From positions 1-64,000 of the forward strand of contig NZ_ALXE01000028.1 of NCBI RefSeq assembly GCF_000295955.2: 64,000 nt of DNA. The letters run 5' to 3'. Position numbers and translations under genes: made by a program. Source of the DNA: Pantoea sp. A4. Lineage in GTDB: Bacteria > Pseudomonadota > Gammaproteobacteria > Enterobacterales > Enterobacteriaceae. The notes below the pieces were generated by a model, which was not told the origin of the DNA, searched no databases, and saw only the letters and a program-made list of their open reading frames with translations. This document shows positions 1 through 6,885 of this stretch, piece by piece; the stretch's first letter is position 1, and every line of letters begins with the position of its first letter.

Positions 1-438
1 ACCCAGCCAGACCCGATCGGACTTGCGGGCGGGATCAACCCGTATCAGTACGCGCCTAATGCGCTGAGCTGGATTGATCCGTTGGGGTTATTTGGTTGTG
101 ACCCAAAAGCACAAAAACATATTCTTCATGGCGACGGCCCCGGTAGTGGTGGTCATATGTGGCCAGGCCAACCAGGTAAAACAACGTTCCCCCAGTCTTG
201 GAATTCCAAAAAAATCATTTCCGAGGTTGATGATATTGTAAATTCACCATCAACTAAGTGGTATGCTCAACAAGGAACGGGAGGCGCATTAACCAGATCA
301 GGAAAAGCTGCTACTTGGGTAGCATGGGAAGTTAAGGATGGGGTGCAAATTAGGGTTGTTTATCAGCCAGCAAAAGGAAGAATAGTAACTGCATTCCCTA
401 ATAGCGGCCCTGTTCCACATTTACCGGGAGAAAAATGA
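1..438 (+). CDS. Rhs protein, C-terminal end with EndoU-type RNase toxin (5' truncated by window)
   Basis: The reading frame is open from base 1, so this is the last 145 residues of a larger protein. It begins with the conserved Rhs core exit: DPIGL is coded at 10-24 and the delimiter PLGL ends at base 90. The variable tip follows at 91-438. Its HILHGDGPGSGGHMWPG stretch, TFPQSW and the final VVYQPAKGRIVTAFP strand pattern are typical of bacterial EndoU nuclease toxins (Pfam EndoU_bacteria), which cleave RNA in competitor cells; two His in the first motif are the likely catalytic residues. The stop overlaps the next gene (ATGA), as in toxin-immunity pairs. Rhs tips are usually delivered by type VI secretion; no T6SS gene is visible here. 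The Rhs assignment is firm, EndoU is likely, and the RNA target is unknown. Confidence 0.88.
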   Translation, partial: TQPDPIGLAGGINPYQYAPNALSWIDPLGLFGCDPKAQKHILHGDGPGSGGHMWPGQPGKTTFPQSWNSKKIISEVDDIVNSPSTKWYAQQGTGGALTRSGKAATWVAWEVKDGVQIRVVYQPAKGRIVTAFPNSGPVPHLPGEK

Positions 439-701
439 TGGCTACATCTACTGGTTCTAAGTTGAAGATTTTCGTAAAGGAATTTAACGATAGGATTTCC
501 GAAGGCAAGTTGAATTACGCGTTGAGTTATATCGACTTTGGGGAGGAACCATTAGCATTTGAGACGTTATACGATTATATCTGTGAAGATGATATTGTCA
601 TAACCAGGAGTGAATATGAGCAGATTTGTATATTTAATTCATTATTTAACCACACTTTAGAGAAAGGTGATTTTATTTACCTGAAAACTCTAATTAAATA
701 A
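435..701 (+). CDS. MafI-family-like immunity protein for the EndoU toxin
   Basis: This 88-residue protein starts inside the toxin stop codon (ATGA overlap), so the two are translationally coupled. Composition is acidic, with no signal peptide, as expected for a cytoplasmic antitoxin. The pattern of a helical N-terminus, then LNYALSYIDFGEEPLAFETLYDYI and a SEYEQI motif, resembles MafI immunity proteins, which in Neisseria neutralise EndoU-type MafB toxins. That match supports both this call and the EndoU call for the neighbour. A second ATG directly follows the first, so the start may shift by one codon. The family is recalled from pattern, not searched. The gene is AT-rich compared with the core genes, consistent with horizontal exchange of the pair. 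Confidence 0.75.
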   Translation: MMATSTGSKLKIFVKEFNDRISEGKLNYALSYIDFGEEPLAFETLYDYICEDDIVITRSEYEQICIFNSLFNHTLEKGDFIYLKTLIK

Positions 702-711
702 TTTTAACAAT

Positions 712-744
712 CCGGGGGAGAAATTGAATATTCCCGGTTTTTTT
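712..744 (+). terminator. Rho-independent terminator after the first toxin-immunity pair
   Basis: CCGGG at 712-716 pairs with CCCGG at 733-737 and is followed at once by seven T (738-744). The stem is short but the T-run is strong. A related sequence follows the second immunity gene, suggesting the two units were copied or swapped as modules with their tails. Confidence 0.6.
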
Positions 745-906
745 ACTATTTCTCTCTCGTTTGATACTGTGCAGAAAGGGATAGTCACTGCGAGGCAGTA
801 GTGTGCGGGCCAAAGGTGTACGTCGGGTCATCGGGTAAAATCCGGGCCGCAACCGGCAGGTATGACGTCAGAAAGTCACTTTACATCAGTATGTTAAATA
901 GCCTAA

Positions 907-1377
907 AAAGTATGGCCGCACCGTAGTCGTCCCGATGACCCGATCGGCCTTGCGGGCAGGATCAACCCCTACCAGTACGCGCCTAATGCGCTGGGGTGGA
1001 TCGATCCGCTGGGGTTAAAGTGCAGTGGCCCTGCTGTAAAGTTAAACAGAAAATTAAGTGCGTTGGAAAAAGCTCAAAAGAGCGCGGTGAGTACCCGAGT
1101 TTTACCAGACGGTCGCATCCGATATTACAATCAAGAAGCTCTAGCTCGTACGCCAGGACCAACACGGGGACGTTCTCATGTAACAGAATGGAATCCCACA
1201 AACGGAGATGTGAGAATTTGGGAAGAGACCTATAATCACTCTGGGCAGGTCAACAGAGTGCATCCCAAAATGAAAAATGGTGAGTTATTAGATTTGCCAC
1301 ACTATCCACCAACAAAAGCAGATATTGATGCAGGCATAGCTACTCCGTCAGGACGAGCAATCTCGTTTAATTTATGA
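907..1377 (+). pseudogene. Orphan (displaced) Rhs C-terminal tip with unrecognised toxin domain
   Basis: The frame opens after a TAA at 904-906 and has no proper start, but from 934 it encodes DPIGLAGRINPYQYAPNA and a PLGL delimiter near 1015, repeating the Rhs core exit of the first gene. The tip that follows (about 120 residues) carries DGRIRYYNQE, TPGPTRGRSHVTEWNP and NRVHPKMKNG; I do not recognise a named nuclease family. It overlaps the next small gene by ATGA. This looks like an older tip displaced when a new tip was inserted upstream, as known for Rhs and CdiA loci. It could be brought back into use by recombination through the shared core-exit sequence. Alone it is probably silent; a TTG at 1063 could only give a fragment. 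Confidence 0.8.
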
Positions 1378-1385
1378 GGTTCATT

Positions 1386-1613
1386 ATGAATGAAATGACT
1401 CTAGAGTTTATACGGAACATAAACTTCCTCCTTGAAAAGGAATATAATCCGCGAGATGTCGCAAGATACTCATTTTCATTCTCTTTGGATCATAAAATTG
1501 AAGACAGGAAGTTAGAATATGCTGTTGATTACATTGGTGGGATGGATGCCGGGCCAGAGTTTGAATTAACTAAAGAGGAGTTGATAGAGTTTATAAATAC
1601 AAATCTTTTATAA
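1386..1613 (+). CDS. Putative immunity protein for the orphan Rhs tip
   Basis: This protein of about 75 residues lies directly behind the orphan tip. An in-frame ATG at 1374 overlaps the tip stop (ATGA), but GAGG at 1376-1379 sits well for the ATG at 1386, which I chose. It is acidic, predicted helical, without signal peptide or membrane segment (key stretch DRKLEYAVDYIGGMDAGPEFELTKEEL). I do not recognise its family. Position, size, charge and coupling to the toxin tip suggest an immunity protein. Such genes are often kept after their toxin is displaced, because they still protect against kin that carry it. AT-rich like its neighbours. Confidence 0.65.
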   Translation: MNEMTLEFIRNINFLLEKEYNPRDVARYSFSFSLDHKIEDRKLEYAVDYIGGMDAGPEFELTKEELIEFINTNLL

Positions 1614-1619
1614 AAACAT

Positions 1620-1649
1620 CGGGTAAGAATTAAACCTTCCCGGTTTTTT
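1620..1649 (+). terminator. Possible terminator after the second immunity gene
   Basis: A short GGG..AAG / CTTCCC stem is followed by six T (1644-1649). It resembles the terminator at 712-744 in sequence and in position relative to the stop codon. A second hairpin (ACCCCGA/TCGGGGT, about 1680-1711) follows. Confidence 0.45.
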
Positions 1650-1800
1650 ATCATTTAACCTCGATTTAGTATACTAAACACCCCGAATAAATTCCCCATA
1701 ACTATCGGGGTCAATAAAATACTGAAGAGAAATATCATATTGGTAGAAGGCGTGACTATGCAGAAAAAGATGTGCATACGCATCAAGTTGAATGGATTAC

Positions 1801-1908
1801 TGATCCGATCTATTCCACTCAGGAACTGACTGCTACATCCTGTTCCGCTAGTACGAACTGCAGGTCGGTCGCTTCACGACGCAGGATTCGATAGGCCTGG
1901 CAGGCTAA
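1801..1908 (+). pseudogene. Third, decayed Rhs core-exit fragment
   Basis: From 1828 one frame reads CYILFR, then TAG at 1849-1851, then YELQVGRFTTQDSIGLAG and TAA at 1906-1908. This matches the Rhs core exit (LHYNLFRYY...GRF..QDPIGLAG), with the first Tyr codon of RYY turned into a stop and the frame lost further upstream. No toxin domain follows. It is a relic, showing that at least three Rhs ends have occupied this locus. Confidence 0.7.
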
Positions 1909-2124
1909 ATTACCCCAGAAAATACGCATCAGTGTCGATAATCGCTCCAGTAAAGCGAACTCGCCCTGGTGGCATAATCCCACCATCGGTAAACAAAATG
2001 TTAAATAACTTCCGCTCAGACATTGACGGTAAACACCTGGCAGTGCTTATACTCATTTTCTGCCCAGCGCTAACGCTATGATTTAGCGCTGATAATTTTC
2101 TATCACGCACGCTGTGAGGTGAGT
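1909..2124. other. Intergenic leader with candidate promoter and inverted repeat
   Basis: After the Rhs relic there is no convincing gene. TTGACG at 2024-2029 and TATACT at 2049-2054 (19-base spacer; 18 to the overlapping TTATAC) could form the promoter of the downstream oxidoreductase. CAGCGCTAA (2066-2074) and TTAGCGCTG (2084-2092) form a perfect 9-bp inverted repeat downstream of it, followed by ATAATTTT. It may be an operator or an attenuator-like hairpin. Confidence 0.4.
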
Positions 2125-3153
2125 ATGAAAGTCGGAATCGTCGGATATGGTACAGGTGGGCAACATTTTCATGCCCCTTTTATTGTTGCCACCGAGGGGC
2201 TGGAGCTGGCTGGGATTGTCGCCCGGGCGCCTGAGACTGTGGCAAAAGCCAGGGCAGATTTCCCGCATGTGGCTATTTATCCCAGCCTGACGGCGATGCT
2301 CGCTGCGGGGGTAGATATCGTCACCATTACCACGCCGCCACACACCCGGCGTGAGCTGGTGCTGGAAGCGATTGAAGCCGGTGTTGCCGTTATTGCCGAT
2401 AAGCCTTTCGCCCCCGATGCCGCTGGTGCACGTGAGCTAGAGGCGGCTGCGGCTGCCAAAGGCGTGCTGCTAGGGGCTTACCACAATCGCCGCTTTGATT
2501 CCGATCTCCAGACGCTGCGTCTGCTGCTGGAACAACAGCGCTTAGGCAAACTGTGGCGTTTGCATAACCGTATGGACTTTAACGATCCGAACACGCTGGA
2601 AGGCGGTGAATCCGGTGGTTTGCTGCGCGATTTGGGCAGTCACCTGGTGGATCAGGCTGTCTGGTTGCTGGGCCCGGTACAGGCGGTTCAGGCGCAACTG
2701 GATGAGATTGATCATCCTGCCGGTCCCACGAATGCCAGTTTTCTGCTCACCTTAACCCACTGCTCTGGGGTGACGAGCTATCTATCGGCCACCAAACTGA
2801 ATGGCCTGCATCAGCGTGAACTGCGCGCCTACGGCGAGAAAGGCAGCTATGTTGCCAGCAGCTGTGATATTCAGGCACGGCAGATATTTGCGGGCAAACG
2901 CCCGGCGGACGATCTCACCGGTTGGGGCTATGAACCCGAGCAGCACTGGGGCACCTTTTACAGTCCGGGGCAGCAGGAAAAAATCCCGGCACAGCAGGGC
3001 AATTACCATGACTACTACGCGGCTTTTGCGCATGCGCTGCGCAATGGAACCGAGCCACCGGTAACGGCCCAACAGGCGGTGCACGTGTTGGAAATTTTAG
3101 ACGCCGCGCGGGTGAGCGCGCAAACGGGAACCCGCGTAGCGATTGAGCCCTAA
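2125..3153 (+). CDS. Gfo/Idh/MocA family NAD(P)-dependent oxidoreductase (YdgJ-like)
   Basis: This 342-residue protein has an N-terminal Rossmann fold (VGIVGYGTGGQHFHAPF, residues 3-19), the family EKP-like motif as DKPFAPDA near residue 93, and a C-terminal alpha/beta oxidoreductase domain containing the HNRRFDSD and DLGSHLVDQA stretches, where the conserved His probably acts in catalysis. Layout matches E. coli YdgJ. The substrate is likely a sugar, cyclitol or related polyol but cannot be read from sequence. I chose ATG 2125, which has GAGG five bases upstream, over the GTG at 2119. It stands alone, downstream of the Rhs remnants and upstream of yceK. Family is sure, substrate unknown. Confidence 0.88.
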   Translation: MKVGIVGYGTGGQHFHAPFIVATEGLELAGIVARAPETVAKARADFPHVAIYPSLTAMLAAGVDIVTITTPPHTRRELVLEAIEAGVAVIADKPFAPDAAGARELEAAAAAKGVLLGAYHNRRFDSDLQTLRLLLEQQRLGKLWRLHNRMDFNDPNTLEGGESGGLLRDLGSHLVDQAVWLLGPVQAVQAQLDEIDHPAGPTNASFLLTLTHCSGVTSYLSATKLNGLHQRELRAYGEKGSYVASSCDIQARQIFAGKRPADDLTGWGYEPEQHWGTFYSPGQQEKIPAQQGNYHDYYAAFAHALRNGTEPPVTAQQAVHVLEILDAARVSAQTGTRVAIEP

Positions 3154-3251
3154 AGGGTTTAACGCAACCTTTACCTTCCGGGAAGCCGCACTGGCTGGTC
3201 AGTTGCATGGCCTGCGGTTAAAATAGCCGCAGTTCATTATGAGAATATGTT

Positions 3252-3491
3252 GTGATTCGTCTATTAAATATTACGTTACTGCTTGCGGCTGTGACGCTGG
3301 TCAGCGGGTGTGGCAGTATAATTAGCCGTACTGTGCCCGGCCAGGGGCACGGCAATCAATATTATCCTGGGGTACGTTGGGATGTTCGCGATGGTCCTTG
3401 GCGTGCACTGACAATTATCGATCTTCCGTTATCAGCGGTGATGGATACCCTGTTGTTGCCAGTCGATATCCATCACGGGCCTTATGATTAA
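3252..3491 (+). CDS. yceK: YceK-family outer-membrane lipoprotein
   Basis: This is a 79-residue small lipoprotein starting at GTG. A hydrophobic leader ends in LVSGC, placing the lipidated Cys at residue 20; residue 21 is Gly, so outer-membrane sorting is expected. The mature part (GSIISRTVPGQGHGNQYYPG, then WDVRDGPWR and LPVDIHHGPY) is nearly the same as E. coli YceK, a DUF1375 protein of unknown role. As in E. coli it is next to mysB, here tail to tail with a 3-base gap. In E. coli mdoGH lies on the other side; that is missing here and replaced by the oxidoreductase and Rhs relics. Confidence 0.92.
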   Translation: MIRLLNITLLLAAVTLVSGCGSIISRTVPGQGHGNQYYPGVRWDVRDGPWRALTIIDLPLSAVMDTLLLPVDIHHGPYD

Positions 3492-3494
3492 CGG

Positions 3495-3890
3495 TTAAAA
3501 GCGTTCGGATTCGCTGTTGTCGTCATCCCACTCTTCGGCAGCAGCTTCTCCCTCTTCCGTGTCCGTTGGCGGTTCTAGCTGGAATTCGCCCTCGTCCCAC
3601 TCATGCAGGGTATTTTGCTCCTGCCACTCCTGACGTAGCTCTATCTCATCAAAGTCGCCGTCGAAAATCGCCTGAGCGGCTTCACCCACGCTGATGACCA
3701 GGCCTTCGCCTTCTTCTCGCTCGTCGGCAAAAAACTCAGCCTGCCACATGATATCGCCATCCTGCATTACATACTTTTGCAGGGAAAACTGGTTGATATC
3801 CGCATCGTCTTCATTGAGCTCTGGATTGTCAGCCAGGAACTCTTCGCGTGCGGCATCTATGGCTTCTTCCAGCGTACTGTATAAATCCAT
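3495..3890 (-). CDS. mysB: MysB, small acidic protein
   Basis: This 131-residue, very acidic cytoplasmic protein matches E. coli MysB along its whole length (LYSTLEEAIDAAREEFL at the N-terminus, then YVMQDGDIMWQ and LHEWDEGEFQLEPP). MysB was found as a multicopy suppressor of secretion-related defects; its exact role is not known. The open frame extends further upstream to 4076, but family length and a GGAG-type ribosome site favour ATG at 3890. The C-terminus is a Glu/Asp tail. It converges with yceK. Confidence 0.92.
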   Translation of the reverse strand: MDLYSTLEEAIDAAREEFLADNPELNEDDADINQFSLQKYVMQDGDIMWQAEFFADEREEGEGLVISVGEAAQAIFDGDFDEIELRQEWQEQNTLHEWDEGEFQLEPPTDTEEGEAAAEEWDDDNSESERF

Positions 3891-3960
3891 GGAGGTTCTC
3901 CATTGTGGTTGCGAAAGGGATGAGAGAAGAATAGCTGAAAATTTACGACGTGCTGACTCA

Positions 3961-3990
3961 CTCAGACGGAGTGGAGTCACTCCGTCTGAG
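3961..3990. repeat. Perfect 13-bp inverted repeat upstream of mysB
   Basis: CTCAGACGGAGTG (3961-3973) and CACTCCGTCTGAG (3978-3990) are exact reverse complements around a 4-base loop; A3960/T3991 adds a 14th pair. No T-run follows on either strand, so it is not a classical terminator for the 4007-4264 gene. It could be an operator, an RNA stem in the mysB leader, or a dispersed repeat copy. Confidence 0.7.
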
Positions 3991-4006
3991 TAGGGGTTAT
4001 TGGCGA

Positions 4007-4264
4007 TTAACGCGGAAAGTGGCGCACCGGTTGGACGTTGGCTGACATCCTGGTGGCGGAGTAACGAATACAACATTTAATACAGGGCTTTACCTTTTTA
4101 AAATTCATTCTGGCGATAGTGAGCCCCTGATTTAACGTATAAAGGGTGCCAATAAACAGCGCATCCTTTTTATCTGGCATATGTTTACATCCTTGACGAT
4201 GTAAAAAATGGTAGCCGTTATCATCTGCAGCGGTATCAACATAAAAATAGATGCCTTTAGTCAT
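4007..4264 (-). CDS. Hypothetical Cys-rich small protein, possible metal binder
   Basis: This is an 85-residue protein with an AGGA ribosome site before its ATG. No signal peptide is visible. It has HRQGCKHMP near residue 23, then CIKCC around residue 61. The spacing (an aromatic-His-Cys-Pro motif, a middle stretch with FIGTLYTLNQGLTIA, and a Cys pair near the end) resembles a group of small uncharacterised proteins with a possible zinc site, but I could not name a family. The C-terminus is basic. It is single, reading toward mysB, and separated from it by the 13-bp inverted repeat. The region is not part of the standard E. coli order, so it is probably lineage-specific. Confidence 0.65.
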   Translation of the reverse strand: MTKGIYFYVDTAADDNGYHFLHRQGCKHMPDKKDALFIGTLYTLNQGLTIARMNFKKVKPCIKCCIRYSATRMSANVQPVRHFPR

Positions 4265-4379
4265 TTATTATTCCTGGCATAGTTTATTAGCGTGAAAATA
4301 GATGTGGGAAGAGTAGGTAATCCCGGAGTTGAAAGTAGTTAGAGTCCTAACGTTATGCAAATGACGAAAAGGAATGAAA

Positions 4380-4457
4380 TTGCTGATTTGCGGTCACAAA
4401 AGTAATATCTAAGGACTTAACGACAGTAATGGCCTGTAAGTTAAGTTAATTTTTTTT
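4380..4457 (+). ncRNA. Possible very short transcription unit (promoter plus terminator, no gene)
   Basis: TTGCTG (4380-4385), a 17-base spacer and TAATAT (4403-4408) make a good sigma-70 promoter. It is followed almost at once by a hairpin, ACTTAAC-g-ACAG (4415-4426) pairing with CTGT-aa-GTTAAGT (4434-4446), and then eight T (4450-4457). Both flanking genes are on the other strand, so the terminator serves no known gene. The product would be only about 45 bases. Alternatively a longer RNA starts further upstream, within 4265-4380. The rest of the gap 4265-4615 is AT-rich with nothing else clear. Confidence 0.4.
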
Positions 4458-4587
4458 CACACTTCAGTGGCGGTGTACTGTAAAGGGGTTTAAATAGGAT
4501 ATTTCCTGGTAGATGCTGGTATGCATTAATAAAATTAAATAATGCGTTTTGTTTTCAGAGGAATAATAAAGCAGGGTTGAAGAATGG

Positions 4588-4608
4588 CGGGATGCGTTTA
4601 ACATCCCG
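4588..4608 (-). terminator. Weak terminator-like hairpin after lpxL
   Basis: CGGGATG and CATCCCG (7 bp, 7-base loop) lie 8-28 bases past the lpxL stop on the minus strand. The following bases are pyrimidine-rich but there is no real T-run. Confidence 0.4.
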
Positions 4609-4615
4609 TCAGACA

Positions 4616-5539
4616 TTAATAGAGGGAAGGTTGCCCTTCCGGGCGGGTTTTAAAGCGGCGATGCAGCCACATATACTGCTCTGGTGCTAGCAGAATGCAC
4701 TCTTCAACCACTTTATTCATGCGCGTGGCTGTAGCAAGCTCGCTGTCCAGTGGCATATCCGGTCCAACGTCTGGCAGCATCATAAGTTCGTATCCCTTAC
4801 CATTAGGCAGACGGCGCGGGACAAATGGCACCACGGCCGGACGCGCTGTGCGAATTAATACATAACTTCCCGCCGTAGTGGCGGCATCTTGCACCGCAAA
4901 CAGTGGAGCGAACACACTACTGCGTGGACCGTAGTCGTGATCGGGTGCATACCAGAGAATATCGTTGTTTTTAAGCGCACGGATCATGCCTTTGAGATCT
5001 TTACGATCCAGCATGCTTTTATTGGAACGCATTCTGCCCCAGGTTTGCAGCCAGTCGAGCAGGGCATTGTCGTTGGGACGATAAACGCCAATACCCGGGT
5101 TATAGATACCAAAAATACGTGCACCCAACTCCAGCGTCAGAAAGTGCAGGCCAACCAACAGCACGCCTTTTTTTTGTTCCAGTGCGTTGCTGATGTGTTC
5201 CAGTCCGCTGGTTTTTACCCACTTCTGCATGCGCCAGTCTGGCCAGAACCACGCCATACCGGTCTCAATAAAGCCCATACCCACGGATTCAAAATTGCGT
5301 TTAATCACTGCTTCGCGTTCGCTTTCTGGCATTTGTGGGAAGCAGAGTTCAAGGTTACGGCGCGCAATGTTGGCGCGACGGTTCATAAACCGTAATGCAG
5401 TACGGCCCAATGCACAGCCAATGGCGTATAAAACCGGGTAAGGCAGTAGCACCAGCGTATAGAGAAAGCCAATGCCAATCCAGGTGATCCAGTAGCGGGG
5501 GTGAAGTAACTGTCGTGAAAACTGAGGTAACTGAGTCAT
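4616..5539 (-). CDS. lpxL: Lipid A biosynthesis lauroyltransferase LpxL
   Basis: This 307-residue inner-membrane acyltransferase adds the first secondary acyl chain (laurate from ACP) to Kdo2-lipid IVA. It has an N-terminal membrane segment (about residues 17-37) and the HX4E catalytic motif as HFLTLE in [15 protein letters not shown]. The conserved blocks [35 protein letters not shown] and the C-terminal [15 protein letters not shown] are all present. The N-terminus MTQLPQFS matches the E. coli start, so ATG 5539 was chosen over the longer frame to 5707. It is divergent from trhO, exactly as in E. coli. Confidence 0.97.
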   Translation of the reverse strand: MTQLPQFSRQLLHPRYWITWIGIGFLYTLVLLPYPVLYAIGCALGRTALRFMNRRANIARRNLELCFPQMPESEREAVIKRNFESVGMGFIETGMAWFWPDWRMQKWVKTSGLEHISNALEQKKGVLLVGLHFLTLELGARIFGIYNPGIGVYRPNDNALLDWLQTWGRMRSNKSMLDRKDLKGMIRALKNNDILWYAPDHDYGPRSSVFAPLFAVQDAATTAGSYVLIRTARPAVVPFVPRRLPNGKGYELMMLPDVGPDMPLDSELATATRMNKVVEECILLAPEQYMWLHRRFKTRPEGQPSLY

Positions 5540-5766
5540 AAAAAGTCGCGCATCCAGGTGACAATATGTCATTGAAATTAGACCATTATGCCATTTTTTG
5601 CCTCTCGCCGGAATAAACAGGCGGCAATGAGACCCAGGAAGAGCAAAAAATGCAAAAAATGCTCTATAAAAGGTAATGATTTGATCTGAACCCCCTAGGC
5701 ATTTCACGAGATTCGGGTATGATGTGCGCGCTAAAAATTTACCTCATTGCCACAGGAACGAACACC

Positions 5767-6825
5767 ATGCCAGTGTTACATAACCTCGTAAACAATAATG
5801 AGCTGCGTGAACGTATGCTTGCTGAAACAGAGCCGCGTACCACCGTCTCTTTCTACAAATATTTTCAGATCGCCGATCCACAAGCTTTCCGTGATGCGCT
5901 GTACATTGCCCTGCGCGAACTGAAAGTGTTTGGCCGCATTTACGTCGCCAAAGAGGGCATTAATGCGCAGATCAGCGTTCCCGCCAGCAACTTTGAGGCG
6001 CTGAAAACCTTCCTGTATGGCTTTGATGCCGCGCTGAATAATCTGCGCCTCAACATTGCCCTGGATGATGACGGTAAATCTTTCTGGGTACTGCGCCTGA
6101 AAGTGCGTGACCGCATTGTGGCGGATGGGATTGAAGATGAGACCTTTGATGCCAGCGATGTCGGTAAGTATCTGAAAGCGGCGGAAGTGAACGCCATGCT
6201 GGACGATCCCGATGCGGTGTTTGTCGATATGCGCAACCATTATGAATACGAAGTAGGACGTTTCGATCAGGCGATGGAGATCCCGGCGGATACCTTCCGC
6301 GATCAGCTGCCGATGGCAGTGGATATGCTGCAAGAGCAGAAAGATAAAAAAATTGTCATGTACTGCACCGGCGGTATTCGCTGTGAGAAAGCCAGCGCAT
6401 GGATGAAGCACAACGGCTTTGAAGATATCTACCATATTGAAGGTGGTATTATCGAATATACGCGTCGTGCTCGTGAGCAGGGTTTGCCGGTGCGTTTCAA
6501 AGGCAAAAACTTTGTTTTTGATGAGCGTATGGGTGAGCGTATTTCTGATGATGTGCTGTCCCAGTGTCACCAGTGTGGCGAACCTTGTGACACGCATGTG
6601 AACTGCGTCAATGACGGCTGCCATTTGCTGTTTATTCAGTGCTCAAGCTGTGCAGAGAAGTATGAGAAGTGCTGTAGCCCACTGTGTATGGAAGAGGCAA
6701 AACTCTCACCCGAAGAGCAGCGTACGCGCCGTGCGGGTCGTGAGAACGGCAATAAAATCTTTAATAAATCCCGTGGTCGTTTAAATATGACGCTGGCGAT
6801 CCCGCTGCCGGATAGCGAGAAATAA
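5767..6825 (+). CDS. trhO: tRNA uridine(34) hydroxylase TrhO
   Basis: This 352-residue protein of the rhodanese superfamily (formerly YceA) carries out oxygen-dependent formation of 5-hydroxyuridine at tRNA position 34. Visible are the N-terminal acylphosphatase-like domain, the rhodanese domain with catalytic loop MYCTGGIRC (Cys200), and a C-terminal Cys-rich region ([14 protein letters not shown], then further paired Cys) likely to bind metal. The start MPVLHN matches E. coli; the frame extends upstream to 5719 but ATG 5767 is preferred. It is transcribed away from lpxL and ends at a shared bidirectional terminator. Confidence 0.96.
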   Translation: MPVLHNLVNNNELRERMLAETEPRTTVSFYKYFQIADPQAFRDALYIALRELKVFGRIYVAKEGINAQISVPASNFEALKTFLYGFDAALNNLRLNIALDDDGKSFWVLRLKVRDRIVADGIEDETFDASDVGKYLKAAEVNAMLDDPDAVFVDMRNHYEYEVGRFDQAMEIPADTFRDQLPMAVDMLQEQKDKKIVMYCTGGIRCEKASAWMKHNGFEDIYHIEGGIIEYTRRAREQGLPVRFKGKNFVFDERMGERISDDVLSQCHQCGEPCDTHVNCVNDGCHLLFIQCSSCAEKYEKCCSPLCMEEAKLSPEEQRTRRAGRENGNKIFNKSRGRLNMTLAIPLPDSEK

Positions 6826-6842
6826 ATCCCGACCGTAGAGAT

Positions 6843-6872
6843 AAAAAACCCATGCTGAGTCATGGGTTTTTT
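6843..6872. terminator. Bidirectional terminator between trhO and solA
   Basis: AAAACCCATG (6845-6854) pairs with CATGGGTTTT (6861-6870), flanked by an A-run on the left and a T-run on the right, so it can stop transcription from both converging genes. Confidence 0.85.
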
Positions 6873-6885
6873 TATGGTGATGCGC

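Noticed and set aside
983..1235. Open frames on both strands over the second Rhs tip
   Set aside because: They are shadows: the Rhs core-exit homology and toxin motifs fix the frame at 907-1377.
5776..6624. 282-residue minus-strand open frame inside trhO
   Set aside because: It lies wholly inside the conserved trhO gene in antisense and has no recognisable domain or ribosome site.
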